A stretch of 49,585 nucleotides of DNA from Ornithinimicrobium sp. (lineage in GTDB: Bacteria; Actinomycetota; Actinomycetes; Actinomycetales; Dermatophilaceae): positions 1 to 49,585 of the forward strand of contig NZ_JAUNVI010000014.1 of NCBI RefSeq assembly GCF_030537745.1, read 5' to 3'. The position numbers and the translations under genes were made by a program. The notes beneath the pieces were generated by a model. It did no database searches. It worked only from the letters and a program-made list of their open reading frames with translations, and was not told where the DNA came from. This document shows positions 9,085 to 16,346 of this stretch, piece by piece; the stretch's first letter is position 1, and every line of letters begins with the position of its first letter.

Positions 9085-9869
9085 CGGCTCTGCTCTGCGG
9101 CCTGGCCGCAGCTGCATCGACGGCGGCGATCACGGCGGCGCACCACGCCGAACGGTTGCCGGGCGGCAGCGCGCGCTGGGCCAGGATCAACCACGCTGGG
9201 CACCCCGTCACCCTCACCGAGGGCGTCGCCCTGGGCGCGGGGCTCGCTGCAGCGCTGCTCATCGCTGACCCGCCTGCCGCGCTCGCCGTCCTGGGCAGCG
9301 GCGTCGCTGGGGGGATAGACGACCTCGCCGGGGCGACGGACACCAAAGGCCTTCGCGGCCACCTCGCCGCACTGAGAGCGGGCCGCGTCACCACCGGAGT
9401 CCTCAAGATCGGCCTCCTGGCAGCCTCCGGCCTCGCAGCCTGCGCCTGGTCCGACCAACGAGCGGGTCGTCTCGGCCTGCACTCGCTGACCGGTGGCGCC
9501 CTCGTCGCAGGGTCCGCCAACCTGGCCAACCTCTTCGACCTGCGTCCGGGGCGTGCCCTCAAGGTGGGCCTGGCCGTCGCTGCACCGCTGGCGCTGACCG
9601 CTTCCCCGGCTGCTGGCGCGGTCGTCGGCGCCGGGCTCATCGTGCTCCCGGCCGACCTTCGTGGGGCCTCGATGCTAGGTGACACCGGCGCTAACCCGCT
9701 CGGCGCCGCCGCCGGTCTCGCCGCCGCACAGGCGCTCGGTCCGGCCGGGCGGCTCGTCGCCCTCATGGGCGTCACCGGCCTCACCTTGCTCAGCGAGAAG
9801 GTGAGTTTCAGCAAGGTCATCGAGGGCACTCCCGCGCTGCGCCGCCTCGATGCCTGGGGCAGACCGTAG
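9081..9869 (+). CDS. MraY/WecA-superfamily (polyprenyl-phosphate sugar-1-phosphate transferase-like) membrane protein
   Basis: 262 aa from GTG 9081 (GTGA overlap with steB), very hydrophobic with about 7-9 membrane segments. It keeps the superfamily hallmarks: the Asp pair in GGIDDLAGATDTKG (about 80-81) followed by LRGHLAAL, an Asn/Asp block NLANLFDLRPGRALK (about 147-161), and MLGDTGANPLGAAAGL (about 198-213). These enzymes transfer a sugar phosphate from a UDP-sugar to undecaprenyl/decaprenyl phosphate. It is shorter than MraY (about 360 aa) and belongs to the divergent branch with an NLxDLRPGRA motif, so the substrate is unknown. It lies directly upstream of a MurJ-like flippase and a GT4 enzyme. 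Confidence 0.75.
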   Translation: MTALLCGLAAAASTAAITAAHHAERLPGGSARWARINHAGHPVTLTEGVALGAGLAAALLIADPPAALAVLGSGVAGGIDDLAGATDTKGLRGHLAALRAGRVTTGVLKIGLLAASGLAACAWSDQRAGRLGLHSLTGGALVAGSANLANLFDLRPGRALKVGLAVAAPLALTASPAAGAVVGAGLIVLPADLRGASMLGDTGANPLGAAAGLAAAQALGPAGRLVALMGVTGLTLLSEKVSFSKVIEGTPALRRLDAWGRP

Positions 9870-11497
9870 TGTCCCTGACGCCCGGTGGCACGGTGCGGAG
9901 CAGCCGGCTCTCCACGCAGGGGCTGCTGGCCGCTGCCGGGCTCGTCGCCGTCGTGACCCTGGCAGCCCGCGCCGTCGGCATCGTGCGCTGGATCGTCTTC
10001 TCCGACGCGGTCGGAGCCACCTGCGTGGGCCAGGTCTACAACACCGCCAACCTGGTGCCCAACGTCCTCTTCGAGGTTGCCGCCGGGGGAGCGCTGGCCG
10101 CAGTCGCCGTGCCCTTGGTCGCGGGACATCTCGAGCGAGGGCGCGAGGATCTGGCCGATCGGACCGCTTCGGCGCTGCTCACCTGGACGCTGGCCGTCCT
10201 GCTCCCGCTCGCCGCACTCGTCGCGCTCGCCGCCGGGCCGGTGACCGCCTGGCTGCTGGGGTCCAGCCAGAACTGCGACCCGGTGGCCGTGCAGGCCGCC
10301 GGACGACTCATGCTGATGCTCTTCGCGCCGCAGATCGCGCTCTACGGGATCGGCATCGTCCTCACCGGAGTCCTGCAGGCCCACCGTCGCTTCCTCGCGG
10401 CCGCGCTCGCTCCGCTGCTGTCCAGCCTCGTCGTCATCGCCGTCTATATCGCCTTCGGGATCACCTACGACGCCACCCAGCCGCTGTCCGAGGTCCCCGA
10501 CATGGCGATCTGGTTGCTGGCCGGTGGCACCACCCTCGGTGTCGTGGCGCTGAGCCTGCCGCTGCTCGCCCCGTCCCTTCGCCTCGGTATCCGCTGGCGG
10601 CCCACGTGGCGCTTCCCGCAGGGCACCGGCCGGCGCGCGGGTGCTCTCGTGCTGGCCGGTGTCGCCGTCGTGGCCTGTCAACAGCTCGCGGCCGTGGTCG
10701 CACTCCTGCTGACCAACGCCAGCACCGGTGTCGCCGGGATCACCGTGTGGACCTATGCGCAGACGGTCTACCTCCTGCCCTACGCCGTGCTCGTCGTCCC
10801 TCTCGCGACAGCCGCCTTCCCACGGCTCGCCGGCCGCCGTGCCGAGGCCACCCCCGTGCTGCGCAGCACCCTGCTCGGCGCGGCCGTGGCCTCGGTGAGC
10901 GCCGCCGTCGCCCTCGTCGCCGTGCGCCGGGAGGTCGGATCAGCCTTCCTCCTGCTCGACGCGGGCGCGGGCGGCAGCGGCCAGGCCACCCTCGAAGCGC
11001 TGGCCCCCACGCTGGCCGTGCTCGCCCCCGGCCTGGTCGGCCTCGGTCTCGTCGCGGTGGGCACCCGGGCGCTCTATGCAGTGGGTTCGCCCCGGCGAGC
11101 CGCGGCGACGGTGTGCGTCGGCTGGGCGGTCGCCGCGCTGCTGCCGGTGCTGCTGGTCGCGCCGGCATCAGACGTGCGGGACACCCTGGTCCGGCTGGCG
11201 GCCGGTTCCACGGTCGGGATGAGTGTTGCGGGTGGCTTGCTGGTCCTGGAGATCCGCCGGGTATGGGGCAGGGCACCGTTCGTGGGCGTGCCCCGTGCCG
11301 CTGGTGCCGCCCTTCTCGGTGCGCTGCTAGCGCTGTCCTTCCGCGAGCTCGTGCTGCCGACCACGACGCAGGGGTGGACGCAGACCCTGGGGCTGGCGGC
11401 CCTCGTCGGGCTTCTGGCGCTGTGCTGTGCGGCGCTCGCCGTTCGCCTGCTGGCCCCCGACGCGTGGCGCGCGATCTCGACGAGGATGAGCCAATGA
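9869..11497 (+). CDS. MurJ/MviN-like lipid-linked precursor flippase
   Basis: 542 aa from GTG 9869, sharing a base with the previous TAG. About 14 hydrophobic segments are spread over the whole length, as in the MOP-superfamily MurJ proteins. The start of the fold (TLAARAVGIVRWIVFSDAVG) and the segment NLVPNVLFEVAAGGALAAV resemble the first helices of MurJ, which carry a conserved Arg cluster. It lacks the large cytoplasmic pseudokinase extension seen in mycobacterial MviN. It may flip lipid II or, given its neighbours, another lipid-linked glycan; a second, canonical murJ near the origin would support the latter. A long open frame on the opposite strand is a GC-bias shadow. Confidence 0.78.
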   Translation: MSLTPGGTVRSSRLSTQGLLAAAGLVAVVTLAARAVGIVRWIVFSDAVGATCVGQVYNTANLVPNVLFEVAAGGALAAVAVPLVAGHLERGREDLADRTASALLTWTLAVLLPLAALVALAAGPVTAWLLGSSQNCDPVAVQAAGRLMLMLFAPQIALYGIGIVLTGVLQAHRRFLAAALAPLLSSLVVIAVYIAFGITYDATQPLSEVPDMAIWLLAGGTTLGVVALSLPLLAPSLRLGIRWRPTWRFPQGTGRRAGALVLAGVAVVACQQLAAVVALLLTNASTGVAGITVWTYAQTVYLLPYAVLVVPLATAAFPRLAGRRAEATPVLRSTLLGAAVASVSAAVALVAVRREVGSAFLLLDAGAGGSGQATLEALAPTLAVLAPGLVGLGLVAVGTRALYAVGSPRRAAATVCVGWAVAALLPVLLVAPASDVRDTLVRLAAGSTVGMSVAGGLLVLEIRRVWGRAPFVGVPRAAGAALLGALLALSFRELVLPTTTQGWTQTLGLAALVGLLALCCAALAVRLLAPDAWRAISTRMSQ

Positions 11498-12687
11498 GGA
11501 TCCTCCTGGTGACCGGGCTCGTCGCCGGAGGTGTCGGGCAGCACGTGGCCATGCTGACTCGCGGACTCACCACCGCCGGGCACACCGTGGTGGTGGCTTG
11601 TCCGGACACGGTCGCCGCCCAGTTTGGTCTGTCCGACCTCGGTGCCAGACACGTGCGGCTGGAGGTCGGTGCCCGTCCACATCCACGGCGCGACAGAGCG
11701 GCCGTCGTCTGCCTCCGCGAGCTGTTGAGCGCGTGCGACGTCGTCCACGCTCATGGGCTGCGGGCCGGCGCGCTGGCCGCGCTCGCTCGAGCGGCAGGCA
11801 CGACGCCGCGCCTGGTGGTGACCAGCCACAACGGGCCTCCAGCCCTGGCTTCGCGAGGCACGAGTGGACCTTCTGTGTCCGGCGCGCTCGCGGCCCGTCT
11901 CCTCTATGGCCAGCTGGAGCGACTCGTCTGTCGCCGTGCCGATCTCCTCCTCGCGGTCTCACCGGACCTGCTCCAGAGAGCCCGTGCCAAGGGGGCCGAC
12001 GCCACAGCCCTGGCGATCGTGCCGGCCCCCCCGGCCCGTGTCCGCGATCGCTCGATCGCAAGAGCGGTGCTGGCGGCCGAGCTCGGCTTGGCTGGCAGTG
12101 ACCTCGTCGTGCTCAGCATCGGTCGCCTCGCTCCGCAGAAGCAGATGGGCGCACTGATCAGCGCCATGGTGCGGGTGGGCGCCGAGCAGGCAGGCAGCGA
12201 TGGACGACCGGTCCTTCTCATTGCGGGGGAGGGCCCGGATCGAGCGGCGCTGCAACGACGGCTGGATCTGCCCGAGACCGCAGACGCCCTCGACGCTCGT
12301 CTGCTCGGGCACCGCGAGGACGTGCCGGCTCTGCTGGCTGCCGTGGATGTGGTTGTCTCGGCAGCGCAGTGGGAAGGGCAGCCGGTGTGGTTGCAGGAGG
12401 CGCTCGCGAAGGGCGCGCCGATCGTGGCCACCGACGTTGGCGGGACGAGGCAGGTCGTCGGGGAGGCTGCGCTCCTGGTCCCGCCGATCCGGGGGGAAGA
12501 CGGTGAGAAGGTGCTGGCAGAGGCGATCGCGCAGGTCCTGGGCGATCCGACGTTGCGCTCCGACCTTCGCGGACAGGCGTTGCTTCGCGCCGCTCAGCTG
12601 CCGACAGAGGCTGACGCGATCACTGCCGCGGTGACGGCATACCGCTCTGGCGTGGCTGGTGACCAACCCACGGCTGCGGTCACGTAG
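11494..12687 (+). CDS. GT4-family glycosyltransferase
   Basis: 397 aa. ATG 11494 overlaps the flippase stop (ATGA). The open frame continues far upstream, but that part is antiparallel or out-of-frame to the flippase and is not coding. A GT-B fold is suggested by the N-terminal glycine loop (VTGLVAGGVGQHV, about 6-18), VLSIGRLAPQKQMGALI (about 206), LLIAGEGPDRAALQRR (about 240), and the donor-site block EGQPVWLQEALAKGAPIVA (Glu about 293 and 301). It is probably cytoplasmic or membrane-associated. With the two genes before it, it could add sugars to a polyprenyl-linked intermediate. Its stop codon region also serves as the -10 box of pyrG. Confidence 0.85.
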   Translation: MRILLVTGLVAGGVGQHVAMLTRGLTTAGHTVVVACPDTVAAQFGLSDLGARHVRLEVGARPHPRRDRAAVVCLRELLSACDVVHAHGLRAGALAALARAAGTTPRLVVTSHNGPPALASRGTSGPSVSGALAARLLYGQLERLVCRRADLLLAVSPDLLQRARAKGADATALAIVPAPPARVRDRSIARAVLAAELGLAGSDLVVLSIGRLAPQKQMGALISAMVRVGAEQAGSDGRPVLLIAGEGPDRAALQRRLDLPETADALDARLLGHREDVPALLAAVDVVVSAAQWEGQPVWLQEALAKGAPIVATDVGGTRQVVGEAALLVPPIRGEDGEKVLAEAIAQVLGDPTLRSDLRGQALLRAAQLPTEADAITAAVTAYRSGVAGDQPTAAVT

Positions 12688-12690
12688 ACT
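12685..12690 (+). promoter_or_regulatory. -10 box (TAGACT) of a leaderless pyrG promoter
   Basis: TAGACT ends 8 bases before the GTG start of pyrG, so transcription would start at or within two bases of the start codon. This spacing (TAnnnT just upstream of ATG/GTG) is the usual actinobacterial leaderless layout. The hexamer includes the TAG stop codon of the glycosyltransferase gene. No clear -35 is visible, and no ribosome binding site precedes pyrG. Confidence 0.6.
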
Positions 12691-12698
12691 GACAGCCC

Positions 12699-14387
12699 GT
12701 GGCGGAGACAACGAAACATCTGTTTGTGACCGGCGGCGTGGCCTCCTCTCTGGGGAAGGGTCTGACGGCCTCCAGCCTGGGCTTCTTGCTTCGATCTCGA
12801 GGCCTGCAGGTCACGATGCAAAAGCTGGACCCTTACATCAATGTCGACCCCGGCACGATGAACCCCTTCCAGCATGGCGAGGTCTTCGTCACCGAGGACG
12901 GGGCCGAGTGCGACCTGGACATCGGCCACTACGAACGCTTCCTCAACGTCAACCTCTCCGGACGGTCCAACGTCACGACCGGGCAGGTCTACAACGACGT
13001 GATCGCCCGCGAGCGGCGCGGCGAGTATCTCGGCGACACCGTGCAGGTCATCCCGCACATCACCAATGAGATCAAGGCACGCATGCGGGCGGCCGCCAAC
13101 GTAGACACCGAGCGCCCGGACATCATCATCACCGAGATCGGCGGCACCGTCGGCGACATCGAGTCGCTGCCCTTTCTGGAGGCCGCGCGTCAGGTCCGCC
13201 ACGACATCGGCCGCGCCAACAGCTTCTTCCTCCACGTCTCTCTCGTGCCCTACCTCGCGCCGAGCGGCGAGCTGAAGACGAAGCCGACGCAGCACTCGGT
13301 CGCCGCCCTGCGCCAGGTCGGCATCACCCCCGACGCGCTGGTGCTGCGCGCCGATCGCGAGATCCCTGAAGCCATTAAGCGCAAGATCTCGATGATGTGC
13401 GACGTCGAGCCGGGCGGGGTCGCCGCCTGCATCGACGCTCCGAGCATCTACGACATCCCCAAGGTGCTGCACCGCGAGATGCTCGACGCCTACGTCGTGC
13501 GGCACCTCGGCCTGCCCTTCCGCGACGTCGACTGGTCGGCCTGGGACGCGCTGCTGGAGCGGGTGCACGAGCCCGAGCACCAGGTGGAGGTCGCGCTCGT
13601 CGGCAAGTACATCGACCTGCCGGACGCCTACCTGTCGGTCACCGAGGCGATGCGCGCCGGCGGTTTCCGGCACGATGCCTTGGTCAACATCCGCTGGGTC
13701 GCCAGCGACGAGTGCCAGACTGAGAGCGGCGCGAGCCAGTCCCTCGACGGGGTCGACGCGATCCTGGTCCCCGGTGGCTTCGGCGTGCGGGGGATCGAGG
13801 GCAAGATCGGCGCGCTGCGCTGGGCGCGTGAGCGCGGCGTCCCCACGCTCGGCCTCTGTCTCGGTCTGCAGGCCATGGTCATCGAGTACGCCCGCAACGT
13901 GGCCGACGTCGAAGGCGCCAGTTCCACCGAGTTCGACCCGCAGGCAGCGGCTCCCGTGATTGCCACGATGGCGGAGCAGCAGCAGTTCGTCGAGGGCGCG
14001 GGCGACCTCGGTGGCACCATGCGGCTCGGCGCCTACGACGCGATCCTGCAAGAGGGTTCGGTGCTCGCTGGGGTCTACGGCACCACCGCGGTCACCGAGC
14101 GGCACCGGCACCGCTATGAGGTCAACAACGCCTACCGGGGGCAGCTCACGGAGGCGGGTCTGGTCATCAGTGGCACCTCTCCCGACGGCAACCTCGTCGA
14201 GTTCGTCGAGCTGCCCGCCGAGGTTCACCCCTACTACGTGGCCACGCAGGCGCATCCGGAGTTCAAGTCTCGGCCGGACGTCGCCCACCCCCTCTTCGCC
14301 GGTCTGGTCGCTGCCGCCCTCGAGCGGCAGCGCAGCCAGCGCCTCGTCGAGGTCGAGGGGCGCCAGCACCAGCACGAGCTGCCCTGA
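12699..14387 (+). CDS. pyrG: CTP synthase
   Basis: 562 aa from GTG 12699. It makes CTP from UTP, ATP and glutamine. The synthetase domain (about 1-275) starts with [19 protein letters not shown] (P-loop) and contains [17 protein letters not shown]. The class I glutamine amidotransferase domain (about 300-545) has the nucleophile Cys in [10 protein letters not shown] (about 388) and the His/Glu pair in AHPEF (about 518-520). There is no Shine-Dalgarno sequence; translation is probably leaderless from the promoter just upstream. Length is normal. Together with the pyr operon further on, the window covers UMP and CTP formation. Confidence 0.97.
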   Translation: MAETTKHLFVTGGVASSLGKGLTASSLGFLLRSRGLQVTMQKLDPYINVDPGTMNPFQHGEVFVTEDGAECDLDIGHYERFLNVNLSGRSNVTTGQVYNDVIARERRGEYLGDTVQVIPHITNEIKARMRAAANVDTERPDIIITEIGGTVGDIESLPFLEAARQVRHDIGRANSFFLHVSLVPYLAPSGELKTKPTQHSVAALRQVGITPDALVLRADREIPEAIKRKISMMCDVEPGGVAACIDAPSIYDIPKVLHREMLDAYVVRHLGLPFRDVDWSAWDALLERVHEPEHQVEVALVGKYIDLPDAYLSVTEAMRAGGFRHDALVNIRWVASDECQTESGASQSLDGVDAILVPGGFGVRGIEGKIGALRWARERGVPTLGLCLGLQAMVIEYARNVADVEGASSTEFDPQAAAPVIATMAEQQQFVEGAGDLGGTMRLGAYDAILQEGSVLAGVYGTTAVTERHRHRYEVNNAYRGQLTEAGLVISGTSPDGNLVEFVELPAEVHPYYVATQAHPEFKSRPDVAHPLFAGLVAAALERQRSQRLVEVEGRQHQHELP

Positions 14388-14407
14388 CCGGCGCAACGGC
14401 CTCTTCG

Positions 14408-15037
14408 ATGACCCTCGACGCACGCCGTCTCGCGGCCGCGGATCTGCATGACCGACCTGGCCGCGCGCAGGTGCTGCGCACCTCCACGGTCTTCGAAGGG
14501 CACGTCTGGGACGTGCGCAGCGACACTATCGATCTGGGGCACACCCAGGTCGTGCGGGAGTACGTCGCCCACACGGGCGCGGTCGCGGTCCTGGCGCTAC
14601 GCACCGACCGGGGTGTCCCCGAGATCTTCGTGATCCAGCAGTACCGTCACCCGATCGGCGCTCACGACTGGGAGATCCCGGCTGGCCTCCTTGACGTCGA
14701 GGGGGAAGATCCGGTCTTCGCCGCGCAGCGCGAGCTCGCAGAGGAGGCCGACCTGCTCGCGGACAGCTGGGAAGAGCTCATCGCTTTCACGCCCTCGCCC
14801 GGCGGTCTCGACGAGGTCATCACGGTCTACCTCGCGACCGATCTCGCCGACGTGCTGGAGGGAGAGCGGCACCTGCGTGAGGACGAGGAGGCGGGTATGC
14901 CGTGCGGCTGGGTCGCCGTCGACGAGGCGGTGGACGCCGTGCTCGCAGGGCAGATCCACAACGCGGCGCTGATGCTCGCGGTGCTCACGCTCGACGCCAG
15001 GCTCCGCGGCGTACCTGGTCGGGCTGGACGCCGCTAA
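14408..15037 (+). CDS. Nudix hydrolase, ADP-ribose pyrophosphatase type
   Basis: 209 aa from ATG 14408, 20 bases after pyrG. The Nudix box is at about 92-115: AGLLDVEGEDP then AAQRELAEEADL. It has the one-residue-longer G-x6-E spacing and lacks the Gly near the end of the box (Asp instead). The metal-binding REL-AEE core is intact. The syntenic M. tuberculosis protein Rv1700 hydrolyses ADP-ribose to AMP and ribose 5-phosphate. The preceding VIQQYRHPIG segment is typical of ADP-ribose pyrophosphatases. The substrate is inferred from family and position. Confidence 0.88.
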   Translation: MTLDARRLAAADLHDRPGRAQVLRTSTVFEGHVWDVRSDTIDLGHTQVVREYVAHTGAVAVLALRTDRGVPEIFVIQQYRHPIGAHDWEIPAGLLDVEGEDPVFAAQRELAEEADLLADSWEELIAFTPSPGGLDEVITVYLATDLADVLEGERHLREDEEAGMPCGWVAVDEAVDAVLAGQIHNAALMLAVLTLDARLRGVPGRAGRR

Positions 15038-15098
15038 GCACAAGGACTTTTGGCATGCCGTGGGCCACGTCGTGGTGTAAAGAGGAGACGTGACCACG

Positions 15099-15605
15099 AT
15101 GTCCACGTTTCACAATGTGCAGGAGGCTGGTTCGCGGCGGTCGTTGCTGTGGCGGCGACTCGGGGTGGGCGCTCTCACCGTCCTGGTGGCTGCGGGGCTC
15201 TTCGGACTGCTCGGCGATCAGACGGCGGTCGTCGAGGCGCGCAGCGGAGACTCGCTGCACCTGCGGGTCACCTATGCCAGTAGTGCACGTCCCGGTCAGG
15301 ACGTACCCTTCGAGATCGAGGTGTCTGACCCTGCCGGGCTTGCGCCACAGATCACTCTCGCGTTGACCGCGGACTACCTGGACATCTATGAGACCCAAGG
15401 GTGGTATCCCGCCACGACGGATGAGACCCGTGACGATGAGTGGCTCTACCTGACGTTTGCGACGCAGGAACAGCCCACGATGACGGTGGGCTTCGATGCC
15501 TATATCCAGCCCAACAGCGTTCGCGGCCGCCAGGGTCAGGTCGCGGTCGTCGTCGACGGGGTGCCGCGGGATCCAGTCTCCTTCCGCACCCAGCTGTTCC
15601 CCTGA
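15099..15605 (+). CDS. Membrane-anchored extracytoplasmic protein of unknown function
   Basis: 168 aa from ATG 15099; GTG 15090 is also in frame, but it sits only 2 bases after agaggag (15081-15087) and so is less likely. One transmembrane helix is predicted at about 22-41 (RLGVGALTVLVAAGLFGLLG), with the rest outside the cell. The outer part reads as a beta-rich domain (LHLRVTYASSARPGQDVPFE and later VTVGFDAYIQPNS-like strands) resembling an Ig-like or fibronectin-type fold. No family is recognised. It lies 12 bases upstream of a DUF421 gene, so the two are probably cotranscribed and may act together. Confidence 0.72.
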   Translation: MSTFHNVQEAGSRRSLLWRRLGVGALTVLVAAGLFGLLGDQTAVVEARSGDSLHLRVTYASSARPGQDVPFEIEVSDPAGLAPQITLALTADYLDIYETQGWYPATTDETRDDEWLYLTFATQEQPTMTVGFDAYIQPNSVRGRQGQVAVVVDGVPRDPVSFRTQLFP

Positions 15606-15617
15606 CCTGGAGGCCTG

Positions 15618-16097
15618 ATGGAGATCGTCGTCCGCGCCGCGTTGATGTTCCTGTTCCTGTGGTCAGTGACCCGGGTCGTCGGTCGCTCGACCCTCGGCGA
15701 GCTCAGCTCTTTTCAGTTGATTCTCTTTATCACGATGGGTGACCTAGTGGGTCAGGCGATAGTCCAGCAGGATTACTCCTTCACCGCCGGCGCATTAGCC
15801 GTCGGCACCTTCGCCCTGCTCACGATCTTGATCGGGTGGATCAACTCGCGATGGCGCGGGTGGGCTCGGATCACGCACGGGGTGCCGGTGGTCGTCGTGC
15901 AGGACGGGGAGCTGCTGCTGGAAACCATGCGGAGGGAACGGCTAGGCCTCAACGACCTGCTCGCCGCGTCGCGTGGTCGAGGGATCGAGCGGGTGGGTGA
16001 CATCCGGGTGGCGGTGCTGGAGGCTAACGGACAGTTGTCGTTCTTCACGTCCGACCCTGGGGCTTCCGGTGCGAGCGAGCAGCCGCCCGTTGGCTAG
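15618..16097 (+). CDS. DUF421 (YetF-type) membrane protein
   Basis: 159 aa from ATG 15618. Three hydrophobic helices (about 3-80) include the family signature FLFLWSVTRVVGRSTLGELS and LILFITMGDLVGQAI. A small cytoplasmic alpha/beta domain (about 90-145) follows, with GVPVVVVQDGELLLETMRR and the characteristic RVGDIRVAVLEANGQLSFF. In Bacillus spores members of this family (YetF, YdfR-type) interact with SpoVA2Mob channel proteins or are of unknown function; here the role is unknown. It is slightly shorter than the 200-230 aa forms because it has a single copy of the C-terminal domain. Confidence 0.85.
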   Translation: MEIVVRAALMFLFLWSVTRVVGRSTLGELSSFQLILFITMGDLVGQAIVQQDYSFTAGALAVGTFALLTILIGWINSRWRGWARITHGVPVVVVQDGELLLETMRRERLGLNDLLAASRGRGIERVGDIRVAVLEANGQLSFFTSDPGASGASEQPPVG

Positions 16098-16117
16098 GGC
16101 CCAGAGGCTTGAGCCTG

Positions 16118-16123
16118 TAAACT
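16118..16123 (+). promoter_or_regulatory. -10 box (TAAACT) of the aspS T-box transcript
   Basis: TAAACT is followed 6 bases later by the first base (16130) of the T-box closing stem, so the RNA would start right at the structure. No convincing -35 hexamer is visible. The placement relative to the riboswitch is the main support. Confidence 0.6.
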
Positions 16124-16129
16124 GGGTAC

Positions 16130-16346
16130 GTGCGCAGGGGCGGGGTGACGACCCGCCAAGAGCTGATCGACATACCGACACCACAGCCCGACCTGCGCAC
16201 CGCGCGTCCAGCGGATCGACGAGAGGCTGAGGATCCCTCGGCAAAGGTGTGGTGGCACCGCGACCTAGCCCCCGCCCACACCTTGACGGGCTGCCTTCGC
16301 AGGGGGCAGACCGATCCTCTGCGGGACCGACCCGAGAGGACAGCCC
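16130..16346 (+). promoter_or_regulatory. T-box riboswitch upstream of aspS (tRNA-Asp sensing, probably translational)
   Basis: Stem I is closed by nine perfect pairs, gtgcgcagg (16130-16138) with cctgcgcac (16192-16200). It contains several GAC (Asp) triplets, the best specifier candidate being 16177-16179, and no AAC. The antiterminator/antisequestrator is textbook: helix A1 aaggtgtgg (16244-16252) with ccacacctt (16276-16284), the 7-nt bulge UGGCACC (16253-16259), and helix A2 gcg (16260-16262) with cgc (16273-16275). The UGGC bulge would pair with the tRNA end GCCA, that is G73, as in tRNA-Asp. Downstream, tcctct plus cggg (16315-16325) pairs with cccg plus agagga (16331-16340), hiding the Shine-Dalgarno site. 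An alternative gccccc (16268-16273)/gggggc (16302-16307) pairing would break helix A2. There is no U-run, so translational control is likely. Confidence 0.85.

Noticed and set aside
9068-10681. 537-codon open frame on the minus strand opposite the MraY-like and MurJ-like genes
   Set aside because: Composition (Gly, Gln, His, Arg-rich, then Pro/Ala/Arg-rich) is that of a GC-bias shadow; the plus-strand proteins have family motifs and coupled starts.
9850-11493. N-terminal 548-codon extension of the GT4 glycosyltransferase frame
   Set aside because: It lies out of phase inside the MurJ-like gene and is Arg/Ala/Gly-rich; the GT4 domain begins at ATG 11494 with an ATGA overlap.
12594-14423. 609-codon minus-strand frame opposite pyrG
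   Set aside because: Asp/Leu/Val/His-rich antisense shadow of the well-conserved CTP synthase gene.
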